Shown here piece after piece: positions 30,262-39,305 of a stretch of 64,000 nt of DNA. This stretch comes from Chlorobiota bacterium (GTDB taxonomy: Bacteria; Bacteroidota; Ignavibacteria; OLB7): positions 1 through 64,000 of the forward strand of contig JAQBOZ010000017.1 in NCBI GenBank assembly GCA_028287785.1. The letters run 5' to 3'. Positions within the stretch are counted from its first letter, which is position 1; each line of letters opens with the position of its first letter. A program made the translations under genes and the position numbers. The notes under the pieces were generated by a model. It did not search any database, was not told where the DNA came from, and was given only the letters and a program-made list of their open reading frames with translations.

Positions 30262-31806
30262 ATGACTCATTCGGAGCGTATTCTTATTCTCGATTTCGGC
30301 GCGCAATACACCCAGCTCATTGCGCGCAGAGTACGGGAGGGGGGTGTCTATGCCGAGATCCATCCCTTCAACTTCCCGATCGAATCGATCCGCGAGCTCA
30401 ACCCGATCGGCATCATTCTCTCCGGCGGCCCATCGTCGGTGTATGCCGATGGAGCCCCCCACTCCGATCCGGCGATTTTCGATCTGGGGGTGCCGGTTCT
30501 CGGAATCTGCTACGGTCTTCAGTTGCTGGCCTATCAGCTCGGCGGCTCGGTGAACAGCTCGGCAAAGAAGGAATTCGGCCCGGCGCAATTGATCATCGAC
30601 TCCAACAGCGATGGAATTTTCCGCGGAATCCCCGAGGAATCGCGCGTCTGGATGAGCCACGGCGATTCGCTGACGCGGCCACCGGAGGGCTTCGAGGTGA
30701 TCGCCCACACGACCAACGCGCCGATCTGCGCCGTCGCGGATCTGAAACGGAATATCTACGGCGTGCAGTTCCACCCCGAAGTCCATCACACGACACACGG
30801 TGGTGAGATTCTGAAGAACTTCGTCTTCAACATCTGTCACGCGCATGGTGGCTGGAACGCGCAGGCGTTTATCGAGTCGGCAAAGAAGGATATCCGCGAA
30901 AAAGTCGGCGACGGGAAAGTGATCTGCGGGCTTTCCGGCGGCGTTGATTCAAGCGTGCTGGCGGTGCTGCTTCATGAGGCAATCGGCGATCAGGCGCTCT
31001 GCATTCATATCGATAACGGTCTGATGCGGAAGGATGAGTCCAGCCAGGTGGTGAAGATGTTCCGGGATACCTACAAGATCCCGCTGGATTTCGTGGACGC
31101 CAGCCCGATGTTCCTGTCGCGGCTTGCCGGCGTGACCGATCCGGAGAAGAAGCGGAAGATCATCGGAACCACATTCATTGAGGTGTTCGAGCCGGAGGCA
31201 AAGCGCTTTTCCGATGCGAAATGGCTGGCGCAGGGAACGCTCTACCCGGATGTCATCGAATCCGTTTCCTTCAAGGGCCCGTCGGTGACGATCAAATCGC
31301 ATCATAACGTTGGCGGGCTTCCGGAGCGGATGAACATGAAACTGATCGAGCCGTTCCGCGAGCTGTTCAAGGACGAGGTTCGCGCGGTGGGACGTGAGCT
31401 GGGGCTTCCGAAGGAATTTATCGACCGTCATCCGTTCCCCGGACCCGGACTTGCCGTCCGCGTGCTGGGGGAAGTGACCGAAGAGCGCTGCAATATTCTC
31501 CGCGAGGCCGATGAGATCTTCATCGAGGAACTGCACAACGCCGCGCAGTACGATCAGATCTGGCAGGCCTTCACGGTCCTTCTTCCAATCTCCTCGGTCG
31601 GGGTGATGGGGGATGAGCGCACATATGAGAATGTCTGCGCCGTTCGCGCGGTCACCAGCACCGACGGGATGACGGCGGACTGGTCGCGGGTTCCGTACGA
31701 AGTGCTTGCAAAGGTTTCCAACCGGATCATCAACGAAGTTCGCGGCATCAACCGGGTGGTCTACGACATCAGCTCCAAGCCGCCGGCGACAATCGAGTGG
31801 GAATAA
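30262..31806 (+). CDS. guaA: GMP synthase (glutamine-hydrolyzing)
   Basis: [45 protein letters not shown]-term [14 protein letters not shown]. Confidence 0.98.
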   Translation: MTHSERILILDFGAQYTQLIARRVREGGVYAEIHPFNFPIESIRELNPIGIILSGGPSSVYADGAPHSDPAIFDLGVPVLGICYGLQLLAYQLGGSVNSSAKKEFGPAQLIIDSNSDGIFRGIPEESRVWMSHGDSLTRPPEGFEVIAHTTNAPICAVADLKRNIYGVQFHPEVHHTTHGGEILKNFVFNICHAHGGWNAQAFIESAKKDIREKVGDGKVICGLSGGVDSSVLAVLLHEAIGDQALCIHIDNGLMRKDESSQVVKMFRDTYKIPLDFVDASPMFLSRLAGVTDPEKKRKIIGTTFIEVFEPEAKRFSDAKWLAQGTLYPDVIESVSFKGPSVTIKSHHNVGGLPERMNMKLIEPFRELFKDEVRAVGRELGLPKEFIDRHPFPGPGLAVRVLGEVTEERCNILREADEIFIEELHNAAQYDQIWQAFTVLLPISSVGVMGDERTYENVCAVRAVTSTDGMTADWSRVPYEVLAKVSNRIINEVRGINRVVYDISSKPPATIEWE

Positions 31807-31868
31807 CAGCGAACCGGATCGTGCTTCCGATCGTGGCGTATTTCGAATTACATCAATAAAGGACGTTT

Positions 31869-33353
31869 ATGAAGTTATCAGTGCAGCGCTTCAAGCCGGA
31901 AGGATATTCGGCTGATGCGACGGTAGTGTTCATCTCGCAGGAGGATATCCGCGGAAAGGCGGAAAACGTACGCGCCCACTGGCCCGCCGCGAGCGGGATT
32001 CTGGACAGCAACGATTTCACCGGCGCGAAGGATTCCGTCACCGTTGTCTATACCGGCGCAAAAAAATCCTCCCGACTGATTCTGGTTGGCCTTGGCGAAA
32101 CCGCTTCGATCACGCTGGAGCGGGTTCGCCGCGCCGGCGCCACGGCGGCGCAGAAGGCAACCGCGCTGCAATGCGAAAGCATCGCCATCCTTCTTCCATC
32201 CCTTGCTCTCGACGCGGCCGAAGTCGCGCAGACGCTGGTGGAGGGGGGAATCCTTGGCGTGTACTCGTTCGATAAATACTTCACCGAGAAGAAAGAGAAG
32301 AAGAAACTGGCCCGGATCACCTTTCTTGTGGATGAGCAGGGGGATCTGAACGCGGCGAAGAAGGGAATGGCGATGGGGGAGGGGATTGCCAACGGCGTTA
32401 CGCTGGCGCGCGATCTTATGAACGCCCCATCGAACGAGCTGACCCCCGAGGCGCTCGCAAATCAGGCGAAGGGTCTCGACGCTGTCGGCGTAAAGGTGAC
32501 GGTGCTGAACAAGCCCCAGATCGAGAAATTGAAGATGGGCGGGCTTCTGGCGGTGAACCAGGGAAGCGTCCGTCCTCCGTTTTTTATCGTGATGGAGTGG
32601 AAGGGCGGAAAAGCCGGCGAGGCACCGATCGTGCTGGTTGGAAAGGGAATCACCTTCGATTCGGGGGGGATTTCGATCAAGCCGGCCGGAGGAATGGGGG
32701 AGATGAAGATGGATATGGGGGGCGCGGCCGCGGTGGTTGGCGCACTTCGCTCGATTGCCGAGCTGAAGATCGCCCGCAACGTAATCGGTCTGATTCCCAC
32801 CACTGAGAACATGCCATCGGGAAGCGCCTACAAGCCGGGCGATGTGGTCACGTTTATGAACGGAAAGACCGCGGAGATCGACAACACTGACGCCGAGGGT
32901 CGTCTGGTTCTGGCCGACGCGCTCACCTATGCCGATCGCTATAAGCCGCAGGCCGTGATCGACCTGGCGACGCTGACCGGCGCCTGCGTGGTTGCGCTCG
33001 GCAATGTGGCAACCGGCCTTATGGGGAACAACCCCGCGCTCAACGGACGTATCAGGGAAGCGGGGGAGAGGACCTACGATCGCGTTGTGGAGCTTCCGCT
33101 CTGGGAAGAGTACGAGGAGTTGATCAAGAGCGATATCGCCGACGTGAAGAACTCCGGTGGCCGCGGCGCCGGGACGATTACAGCCGGTCTGTTCCTGCAA
33201 CACTTCATCGGCAGCTATCCGTGGGCGCATCTCGACATCGCCGGCACCGCGATGCTTCCGAAGGGATCGGGATATCTCAACAAGGGAGGAACAGGGGCCG
33301 GCGTGCGGCTTCTGGTGGATCTTGTGCGTACATGGGGCGGCCCGGTGGCATAA
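31869..33353 (+). CDS. pepA: Leucyl aminopeptidase (M17)
   Basis: VGKGITFDSGGISIKPAGGMGEMKMDMGGAAAV; NTDAEGRLVLADALTYA. Confidence 0.95.
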   Translation: MKLSVQRFKPEGYSADATVVFISQEDIRGKAENVRAHWPAASGILDSNDFTGAKDSVTVVYTGAKKSSRLILVGLGETASITLERVRRAGATAAQKATALQCESIAILLPSLALDAAEVAQTLVEGGILGVYSFDKYFTEKKEKKKLARITFLVDEQGDLNAAKKGMAMGEGIANGVTLARDLMNAPSNELTPEALANQAKGLDAVGVKVTVLNKPQIEKLKMGGLLAVNQGSVRPPFFIVMEWKGGKAGEAPIVLVGKGITFDSGGISIKPAGGMGEMKMDMGGAAAVVGALRSIAELKIARNVIGLIPTTENMPSGSAYKPGDVVTFMNGKTAEIDNTDAEGRLVLADALTYADRYKPQAVIDLATLTGACVVALGNVATGLMGNNPALNGRIREAGERTYDRVVELPLWEEYEELIKSDIADVKNSGGRGAGTITAGLFLQHFIGSYPWAHLDIAGTAMLPKGSGYLNKGGTGAGVRLLVDLVRTWGGPVA

Positions 33354-33386
33354 ATATCCCGGATTTCCGGCTGATTCAGCGTTATT

Positions 33387-33422
33387 CGACGGCAGTGATG
33401 GTTGTATCCATCGCTGCCGTCG
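33387..33422 (+). terminator. Hairpin after pepA
   Basis: CGACGGCAGTGATGG TTGTAT CCATCGCTGCCGTCG, one G-T wobble; weak T tract. Confidence 0.45.
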
Positions 33423-33444
33423 TCATATACAGGAGATTTCAACA

Positions 33445-33840
33445 GCGGTTATCCACTTTTCCCCAACGCGGTTGAACAGTGACCAGGCAAAATCGCGTTC
33501 CACGGCAGTGGTAAATTCAGGTGACCTGAGAGGGCGTAAAACATGAAAATTTCGGGGGTAGTTTCCCACACTGTTTCCCACATATCCATATTTCCACGGT
33601 GAATAGCCGTGGAGGAGATGTGTGTATGTGACCGCCATCCGAGCCGCCCCGAAAGCTATCCCCACCCATGTGGGTAACCCCGATGTTATCCACACTTTAT
33701 CAACAGCCAGTCTCGCCATAAAACCCGTTTCCCGTGCGGATAAATCGGCATTTTTGGCCCTGTTCCACCGTGTTGTCCACTTTTCCCCTCCTTCATACCC
33801 ATCAATAAACTTTATATAATATTATTGAGAGAGAATAGAG
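33445..33840. other. Candidate replication origin (DnaA-box cluster plus AT-rich stretch)
   Basis: TTATCCACT 33449, TTTCCCACA 33562 and 33574, TTATCCACA 33686 (perfect), TTATCAACA 33697, TGCGGATAA 33735 (reverse), TTGTCCACT 33773; AT-rich AATAAACTTTATATAATATTATTGAGAGAGAATA at ~33805..33838. Confidence 0.6.
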
Positions 33841-34067
33841 AAGGGAATGAAAGGAGCAAGGATGGTCCGTGAAACGTCGCCGTTCAGATCTTCCATCCTG
33901 TCATAATCAACTGACGGTGCGAGCCATTCCTCCCGCGCCATCCTGACACTCTGTCATAACGAATTTCAGGCCAATATCGACATGCCTCGATTTTCATCGG
34001 AAATCCGCGATCTTTTCCTATGGCATATTCATTGAGCCGGGAGACTGGTTAACAAGGAGTATTCATT

Positions 34068-34535
34068 ATGAGCAATTCTGATTTTGACTGGATGCGGGAG
34101 ATTCAAGGATTCTCCAATCGTTTACGGGAGTACTTTGAAGATCTTGAAGATCCAAAGCCTGCGCCGAAGACTTCAAGTTCTTCCTCACCCTGCGCTCCAT
34201 CGGCCGGATATCCTTCAACCGATGTTTATATGGATGGAGAGAACCTGATCATCGAGATGGAGCTTCCGGGACGTGTCAGGAGCGATATTGCAATTTCCCT
34301 GGTGGGGGACGCCATAGAGGTTTCGGGGAATGGGAAACCGTACAAGGATGGCGCTGAGATCAAGGTATTGGTGAAGGAGCGGACGAACAGATCGTTCAAG
34401 CGCCAGATTCAGATCCCGCACGGAATCGATTTTGACGGCGGCCGTGTAGCCGCCACGCTTCAGGAGGGCATTCTGCGAATCATACTTCCCGCGCGTTCCG
34501 CTGCCGACGATCACATCTCGATTACGATCGAGTAA
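34068..34535 (+). CDS. Hsp20/alpha-crystallin family small heat shock protein
   Basis: YPSTDVYMDGENLIIEMELPGRVRSDIAISLVGDAIEVSGNGK...RTNRSFKRQIQIPHGIDFDGGRVAATLQEGILRIILPA. Confidence 0.92.
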   Translation: MSNSDFDWMREIQGFSNRLREYFEDLEDPKPAPKTSSSSSPCAPSAGYPSTDVYMDGENLIIEMELPGRVRSDIAISLVGDAIEVSGNGKPYKDGAEIKVLVKERTNRSFKRQIQIPHGIDFDGGRVAATLQEGILRIILPARSAADDHISITIE

Positions 34536-34602
34536 TCGTCCACACATCTTCGAGCATATCTGAATAACGTATACACTATCTAATTTCAAGGAGTACTGCA
34601 TT

Positions 34603-36489
34603 ATGGGCAAGATCATCGGTATTGATCTTGGAACTACCAACTCGGTTGTGGCGGTGATGGAAGGTGCCACGCCAACCGTTATTCCGAACAGCGAAGGCAT
34701 GCGTACCACACCGTCGGTGGTTGCGTTTACCAAATCGGGAGATCGTCTGGTGGGTCAGGCCGCAAAACGTCAGGCCGTGACCAACCCGACCAACACGATC
34801 TTCTCGATCAAGCGCTTCATGGGACGTTCCGAGAGCGAGGTGAAGGAAGAGGAGAAGATGGTTCCGTATACGGTGGTCGCTGGTGAGGGAAACTCCGTTC
34901 GTGTCAAGATTGATGATCGTCTCTATTCGCCGCCTGAGATTTCGGCGATGATTCTTCAGAAGATGCGTCAGACGGCCGAGGATTATCTTGGGCAGAAGGT
35001 GACGGAGGCTGTGATCACGGTTCCCGCATACTTCAATGATTCCCAGCGCCAGGCCACCAAGGATGCCGGCGAAATCGCGGGGCTTACGGTGAAGCGTATC
35101 ATCAACGAGCCTACCGCCGCGGCGCTTGCCTATGGTCTGGACAAGAAGGGGAAGAACGAGAAGATCGCGGTGTACGATCTTGGTGGCGGCACATTCGATA
35201 TCTCCGTGCTGGAGCTTGGCGACGGCGTCTTCGAGGTGAAGTCCACCAATGGTGATACGCACCTCGGTGGTGATAACTTCGATCAGCGTCTTGTCGATTT
35301 CCTTGCCGATGAATTCAAGCGTGCCGAGGGAATCGATCTGCGGAACGATGCTATGGCTCTCCAGCGCCTCAAGGAGGCCTCTGAGAAGGCCAAGATGGAG
35401 CTTTCGCAGATGATGCAGACCGATATCAACCTTCCGTTCATCACGGCGACTCAGGACGGTCCCAAGCACCTTACGCTGACGGTCACGCGGGCGAAGTTCG
35501 AGCAGCTCTGCGAGGATCTCTTCAAACGGACGCTGGAGCCGCTCCATTCGGCCCTGAAGGATGCAGGATTGAGCCCGAACCAGATCGATGAGGTTATCCT
35601 TGTCGGCGGATCGACCCGCATCCCGAAGATTCAGCAGATCGTTCGTGATTTCTTCGGCAAGGAGCCGAACAAGGGAGTCAACCCTGATGAGGTTGTGGCG
35701 ATCGGCGCCGCGATCCAGGGGGCGGTGCTGATGGGCGATGTCCAGGATGTCCTCCTGCTCGACGTTACGCCGCTGACGCTCGGCATCGAGACGCTGGGAG
35801 GCGTGATGACGCCGATGATCCCGTCGAACACCACGATCCCGACGAAGAAGACGGAGATCTTCTCGACGGCGGCCGACAGCCAGCCCTCGGTTGAAATCCA
35901 TATCCTTCAGGGCGAGCGTCCGATGGCGAACGACAACAAGTCGCTCGGCAAGTTCCATCTCGGCGATATCCCGCCGGCGCCGCGCGGCGTTCCACAGATC
36001 GAAGTGACCTTCGATATCGACGCCAATGGTATCCTCAACGTCTCGGCCAAGGATAAGGCGAGCGGCAAGGAACAGTCGATTCAGATCACATCGTCCGGCG
36101 GGCTCTCGCAGACCGAGATCGATCGGATGAAACGTGAGGCGCAGGATAATTCCGCGACCGATCGGAAGCGGAAGGAAGAAGTGGAGCTGCGGAACCAGGC
36201 CGACCAGACTGTCTTCTCGACAAAGAAGCAGTTGACCGATCTTGGCGATAAGATTCCGGCTGAAGGAAAGGCAAAGATCGAGGCGGCTGTTGAGAAGCTG
36301 GAGCAGAGCCTTCGCAATGGCACGATCGACGAGATCAGGACCGCGAAGGATGAGATGGATCGCGTCTGGAGCGAGGTATCGCAGCAGATGTATTCCAATG
36401 CGTCGGCTTCTGAGGGCGCCGCCCCAGGTTCCACGTCCGGTGGTTCGGCTGAAGATGCGGACTACACGATCGTGGAAGACGAGAAGTGA
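34603..36489 (+). CDS. dnaK: Molecular chaperone DnaK
   Basis: [49 protein letters not shown]-term [11 protein letters not shown]. Confidence 0.98.
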   Translation: MGKIIGIDLGTTNSVVAVMEGATPTVIPNSEGMRTTPSVVAFTKSGDRLVGQAAKRQAVTNPTNTIFSIKRFMGRSESEVKEEEKMVPYTVVAGEGNSVRVKIDDRLYSPPEISAMILQKMRQTAEDYLGQKVTEAVITVPAYFNDSQRQATKDAGEIAGLTVKRIINEPTAAALAYGLDKKGKNEKIAVYDLGGGTFDISVLELGDGVFEVKSTNGDTHLGGDNFDQRLVDFLADEFKRAEGIDLRNDAMALQRLKEASEKAKMELSQMMQTDINLPFITATQDGPKHLTLTVTRAKFEQLCEDLFKRTLEPLHSALKDAGLSPNQIDEVILVGGSTRIPKIQQIVRDFFGKEPNKGVNPDEVVAIGAAIQGAVLMGDVQDVLLLDVTPLTLGIETLGGVMTPMIPSNTTIPTKKTEIFSTAADSQPSVEIHILQGERPMANDNKSLGKFHLGDIPPAPRGVPQIEVTFDIDANGILNVSAKDKASGKEQSIQITSSGGLSQTEIDRMKREAQDNSATDRKRKEEVELRNQADQTVFSTKKQLTDLGDKIPAEGKAKIEAAVEKLEQSLRNGTIDEIRTAKDEMDRVWSEVSQQMYSNASASEGAAPGSTSGGSAEDADYTIVEDEK

Positions 36490-36541
36490 TCGTGTTCATC
36501 TGAACACTTGTTGGAGCTCTTCAAGGGCTGTTTTCTTAAAA

Positions 36542-36580
36542 AAATGGGTGAACCGATATACCGGTTCACCCATTTCTGTT
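36542..36580 (+). terminator. Intrinsic terminator after dnaK
   Basis: AAATGGGTGAACCG ATATAC CGGTTCACCCATTT. Confidence 0.7.
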
Positions 36581-36610
36581 TGCGCGTTGGGCTCTCTGCC
36601 GACGTGAAGC

Positions 36611-37039
36611 CTACTTCTTATCAACTGGTGGCCAGGTCATCTTCCCATTCTGGAATGATTCCAGTCGCCGTTGCGTGCTATCGAACAGCTGGCGCATCTT
36701 GTCGGGATCATCGCCAACGGACTTTATCTTATCGGTCATCTCCTGGACGCTGGCAAAGTCATACCGTTTCAGCACGCTATCGATAGTTCTGGCTGTTGCG
36801 ATGGAATCCCCCGGCGTGAGGCGTTTCGCGATGAGAAAATCCGCGTATGCCGCCGACAGTTTTTTGAGGTTTGCGTCGCTTGGCGTAGAGTGGCATCCGC
36901 CGAGCCCCACCGCTGTCAATGCAAGCAGGGCCAGGTAATAGCGGTTACGAGCCCGCGATTGTCTGCTGGAGGTGAGCGGCGAAATTATCGATCTGCTCTC
37001 TGGTTCCCTTCCCAAAAGTCGAGTGCTGTATGATGCCAT
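36611..37039 (-). CDS. Putative lipoprotein (start uncertain)
   Basis: NRYYLALLALTAVGLGGCHSTPS lipobox; overlaps the upstream gene. No obvious ATG near the signal peptide, so the long ORF start is unreliable. Confidence 0.6.
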   Translation of the reverse strand: MASYSTRLLGREPESRSIISPLTSSRQSRARNRYYLALLALTAVGLGGCHSTPSDANLKKLSAAYADFLIAKRLTPGDSIATARTIDSVLKRYDFASVQEMTDKIKSVGDDPDKMRQLFDSTQRRLESFQNGKMTWPPVDKK

Positions 37040-37448
37040 CCTTGTTCACGATGATGAGATTTGGATAACCCGCCGTTGTATTCAGCGCCTTGAAGAGCGT
37101 TCCTTCCCAATCGAGCAGGACGGAGTACTTGAACGTATCCTGAAACTTGCCGCGAATCAGCCCCTTCAGAAACCCCGGCACCGATTGAACATCCGCGACC
37201 GGCACAAACCGAACCGGGGATTGTTTGAATTGTGGGACCAGAACATCGGTCCATGCGTTGCTGTATTCGTATCCATCGCGATCGCTCAGGACAAATACCG
37301 TTATCCTTCCACCAAAGTCCCTGGTGCTCCAGGTGCGCTCGAATTGATCCTCGATCGCGAACTCCGGCAGTTTTCCGCCGATAATTGATGGTGTTGCCAG
37401 CGCATATGTTGTCGTGATCAGCAGCAGAAGCGGGAGGATTCGTTTCAT
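36945..37448 (-). CDS. Thioredoxin-like/redoxin-fold exported protein
   Basis: MKRILPLLLLITTTYALATPSIIGGKLPEFAIEDQFERTWSTRDFGGRITVFVLSDRDGYEY...YPNLIIVNKDGIIQHSTFGKGTREQIDNFAAHL. Confidence 0.65.
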   Translation of the reverse strand: MKRILPLLLLITTTYALATPSIIGGKLPEFAIEDQFERTWSTRDFGGRITVFVLSDRDGYEYSNAWTDVLVPQFKQSPVRFVPVADVQSVPGFLKGLIRGKFQDTFKYSVLLDWEGTLFKALNTTAGYPNLIIVNKDGIIQHSTFGKGTREQIDNFAAHLQQTIAGS

Positions 37449-37449
37449 A

Positions 37450-37845
37450 TCACTCTGACTTTTTCTCGGTCGGGGAGCGTTTGCGGATAAATAGACGCAG
37501 CGGCTCTTTCCTGTTCTGGTTGGTATAGACATCCACAATGATCGGTTGCAGCGTATCGATGCGCGCGGTTGTGATCGCCACATAGATATCGCCATCATGT
37601 CCCCTGGTTACTGTCCCTCGCTGTAGTGTTGTAAGGATGCAGCCGCAGCTTGGCTGTACCGATTCAATAACCGCGAGACTATCCCCGTCGTTGATCACTT
37701 TCAGATGAAAGCTTTCGTATTTCGCTGTATCTCCAACGAAGTACTCGGTTATATTGAGCCTGAGCGGTGGCAGCCTGGTTTGAATTGCCTGGGGCAAAAG
37801 CGAATTCAACGCCAGGAGGAGTATGGGGAGTATCATGATCTGCAT
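37450..37845 (-). CDS. DUF1573 domain-containing protein
   Basis: FHLKVINDGDSLAVIESVQPSCGCILTTLQRGTV...GDIYVAI. Confidence 0.75.
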   Translation of the reverse strand: MQIMILPILLLALNSLLPQAIQTRLPPLRLNITEYFVGDTAKYESFHLKVINDGDSLAVIESVQPSCGCILTTLQRGTVTRGHDGDIYVAITTARIDTLQPIIVDVYTNQNRKEPLRLFIRKRSPTEKKSE

Positions 37846-37935
37846 GGTATCGTGGGCCTGTTGTTATCGTCTACGTCGGATCACTCTTGACGATGATTTC
37901 CCTGCGGGGATTAAGTACTCTCGATGTTTCATTCA

Positions 37936-39285
37936 ATGAATTTCCTGCAAGATACGATTGTTGCACGTGCCACGCCTCCGGGGAATGGAGGGGTCGGGAT
38001 TGTGCGATTGAGCGGATCGAACGCGGTCGATCTTGTGGAACGCTTTTTTCGCCCTGCTTCCGGCGGGTCATTGTCGAATCTGCCACCCCGTTACCTGACT
38101 TATGGAATCATAACCGTCAGTGGCGATACTCTGGATCGTTGCATGGCCGTTCGGTTCGAATGTCCCGCCTCGTTTACCGGCGAGGATGTGGTGGAGCTGC
38201 ATCTTCATGGAAACCAATTGATCATCGATCAGGTACTCCGGCTCTCCGTTGCATGTGGGGCTCGCCTTGCCACAGCTGGTGAGTTCAGCCGACGTGCCTT
38301 TATGAATGGGAAGCTGGATCTTGTGCAGGTGGAGGCGCTCGGCGATCTTATAGCCGCCGAATCGGAGCAGGCGTTGTATATCTCTCAACGTCAGTTTCAC
38401 GGCGAATTTCGTCGAAAGCTCAATGCTTTTCGGGGAAACCTCGTGAGCCTTCTTGCCGCTCTCGAGCTTGAACTGGATTTCGTTGAGGATGGCTATCACT
38501 TCGCGTCTGATAATGAACTTCAATCGCTGCTGCGGGATCTTGGGGACTTCTGCGATGGGCTGCTCACATCGTATCATCTGGGGAACCGTCTGCGGAAGGG
38601 ACCGCGGGTGCTGCTCCTGGGAAGGCCGAACGCGGGGAAATCAAGCCTGTTCAATGCGTTACTCGGCTATTCACGTTCGCTTGTAAGTGCTCAGGCCGGG
38701 ACTACCAGGGATTATATCGAGGAATTGATTCATTATCGGGGGATTGCGTTTCACCTTATCGACACTGCTGGTCTGCGTGAAACCCTTGATGCGATCGAGG
38801 CCGAGGGAGTGGGGTATGCAAAGGATCTTATTGCCTTGTCCGATCATGTTCTCTATCTGATCGATTCCTCCGATGCTTTATCGATTGAAAGGGAGCTGAT
38901 TGCTGTTGATGCCTTGCGTCGTGCCCATCCCCAATCACAGATTGTTCCGATCTTGACGAAAGCCGATGTTGTCGATGGAGTTTCGGATTATCTGAACTGT
39001 TCCATTCTGCGCCCCGATTCCGTGACCCCGATACTCGACCTTCTTGCGGATTCGTATACGTCCGCCTTGTCCGATGCCACGGTTCTCCTGAATGAACGTC
39101 AATTCTTCCTTCTTGCGGATATTCAACGACAACTGGCGGCCATTCGTGCTGATGCGATTGTTGGAACCGAGTTTCTTTCGGCCGATCTTCGAGGACTGCT
39201 GGAGCCTCTCTCCCTGTTATCGGGCGCCGTCACCAACGATGATATTCTTACGACCCTGTTTTCATCCTTCTGTATTGGGAAATAG
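37936..39285 (+). CDS. mnmE: tRNA uridine-5-carboxymethylaminomethyl(34) synthesis GTPase MnmE
   Basis: DTIVARATPPGNGGVGIVRLSG; LLLGRPNAGKSSLFNALLGYSRSLVSAQAGTTRDYIEE; C-term FSSFCIGK. Confidence 0.96.
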   Translation: MNFLQDTIVARATPPGNGGVGIVRLSGSNAVDLVERFFRPASGGSLSNLPPRYLTYGIITVSGDTLDRCMAVRFECPASFTGEDVVELHLHGNQLIIDQVLRLSVACGARLATAGEFSRRAFMNGKLDLVQVEALGDLIAAESEQALYISQRQFHGEFRRKLNAFRGNLVSLLAALELELDFVEDGYHFASDNELQSLLRDLGDFCDGLLTSYHLGNRLRKGPRVLLLGRPNAGKSSLFNALLGYSRSLVSAQAGTTRDYIEELIHYRGIAFHLIDTAGLRETLDAIEAEGVGYAKDLIALSDHVLYLIDSSDALSIERELIAVDALRRAHPQSQIVPILTKADVVDGVSDYLNCSILRPDSVTPILDLLADSYTSALSDATVLLNERQFFLLADIQRQLAAIRADAIVGTEFLSADLRGLLEPLSLLSGAVTNDDILTTLFSSFCIGK

Positions 39286-39289
39286 TTCA

Positions 39290-39305
39290 TGTTCCACGTG
39301 AAACA
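39290..39305. promoter_or_regulatory. parS-like ParB-binding site
   Basis: TGTTCCACGTGAAACA, exact match to the well-known Firmicutes-type parS variant; ends 1 nt before the mnmG ATG. Confidence 0.85.

Noticed and set aside
33593-33612. CCACGG-TGAATA-GCCGTGG as a terminator
   Set aside because: Short stem without a T tract and embedded in the DnaA-box region; no independent support.
34576-35958. 460-aa minus ORF
   Set aside because: Antisense shadow of dnaK.
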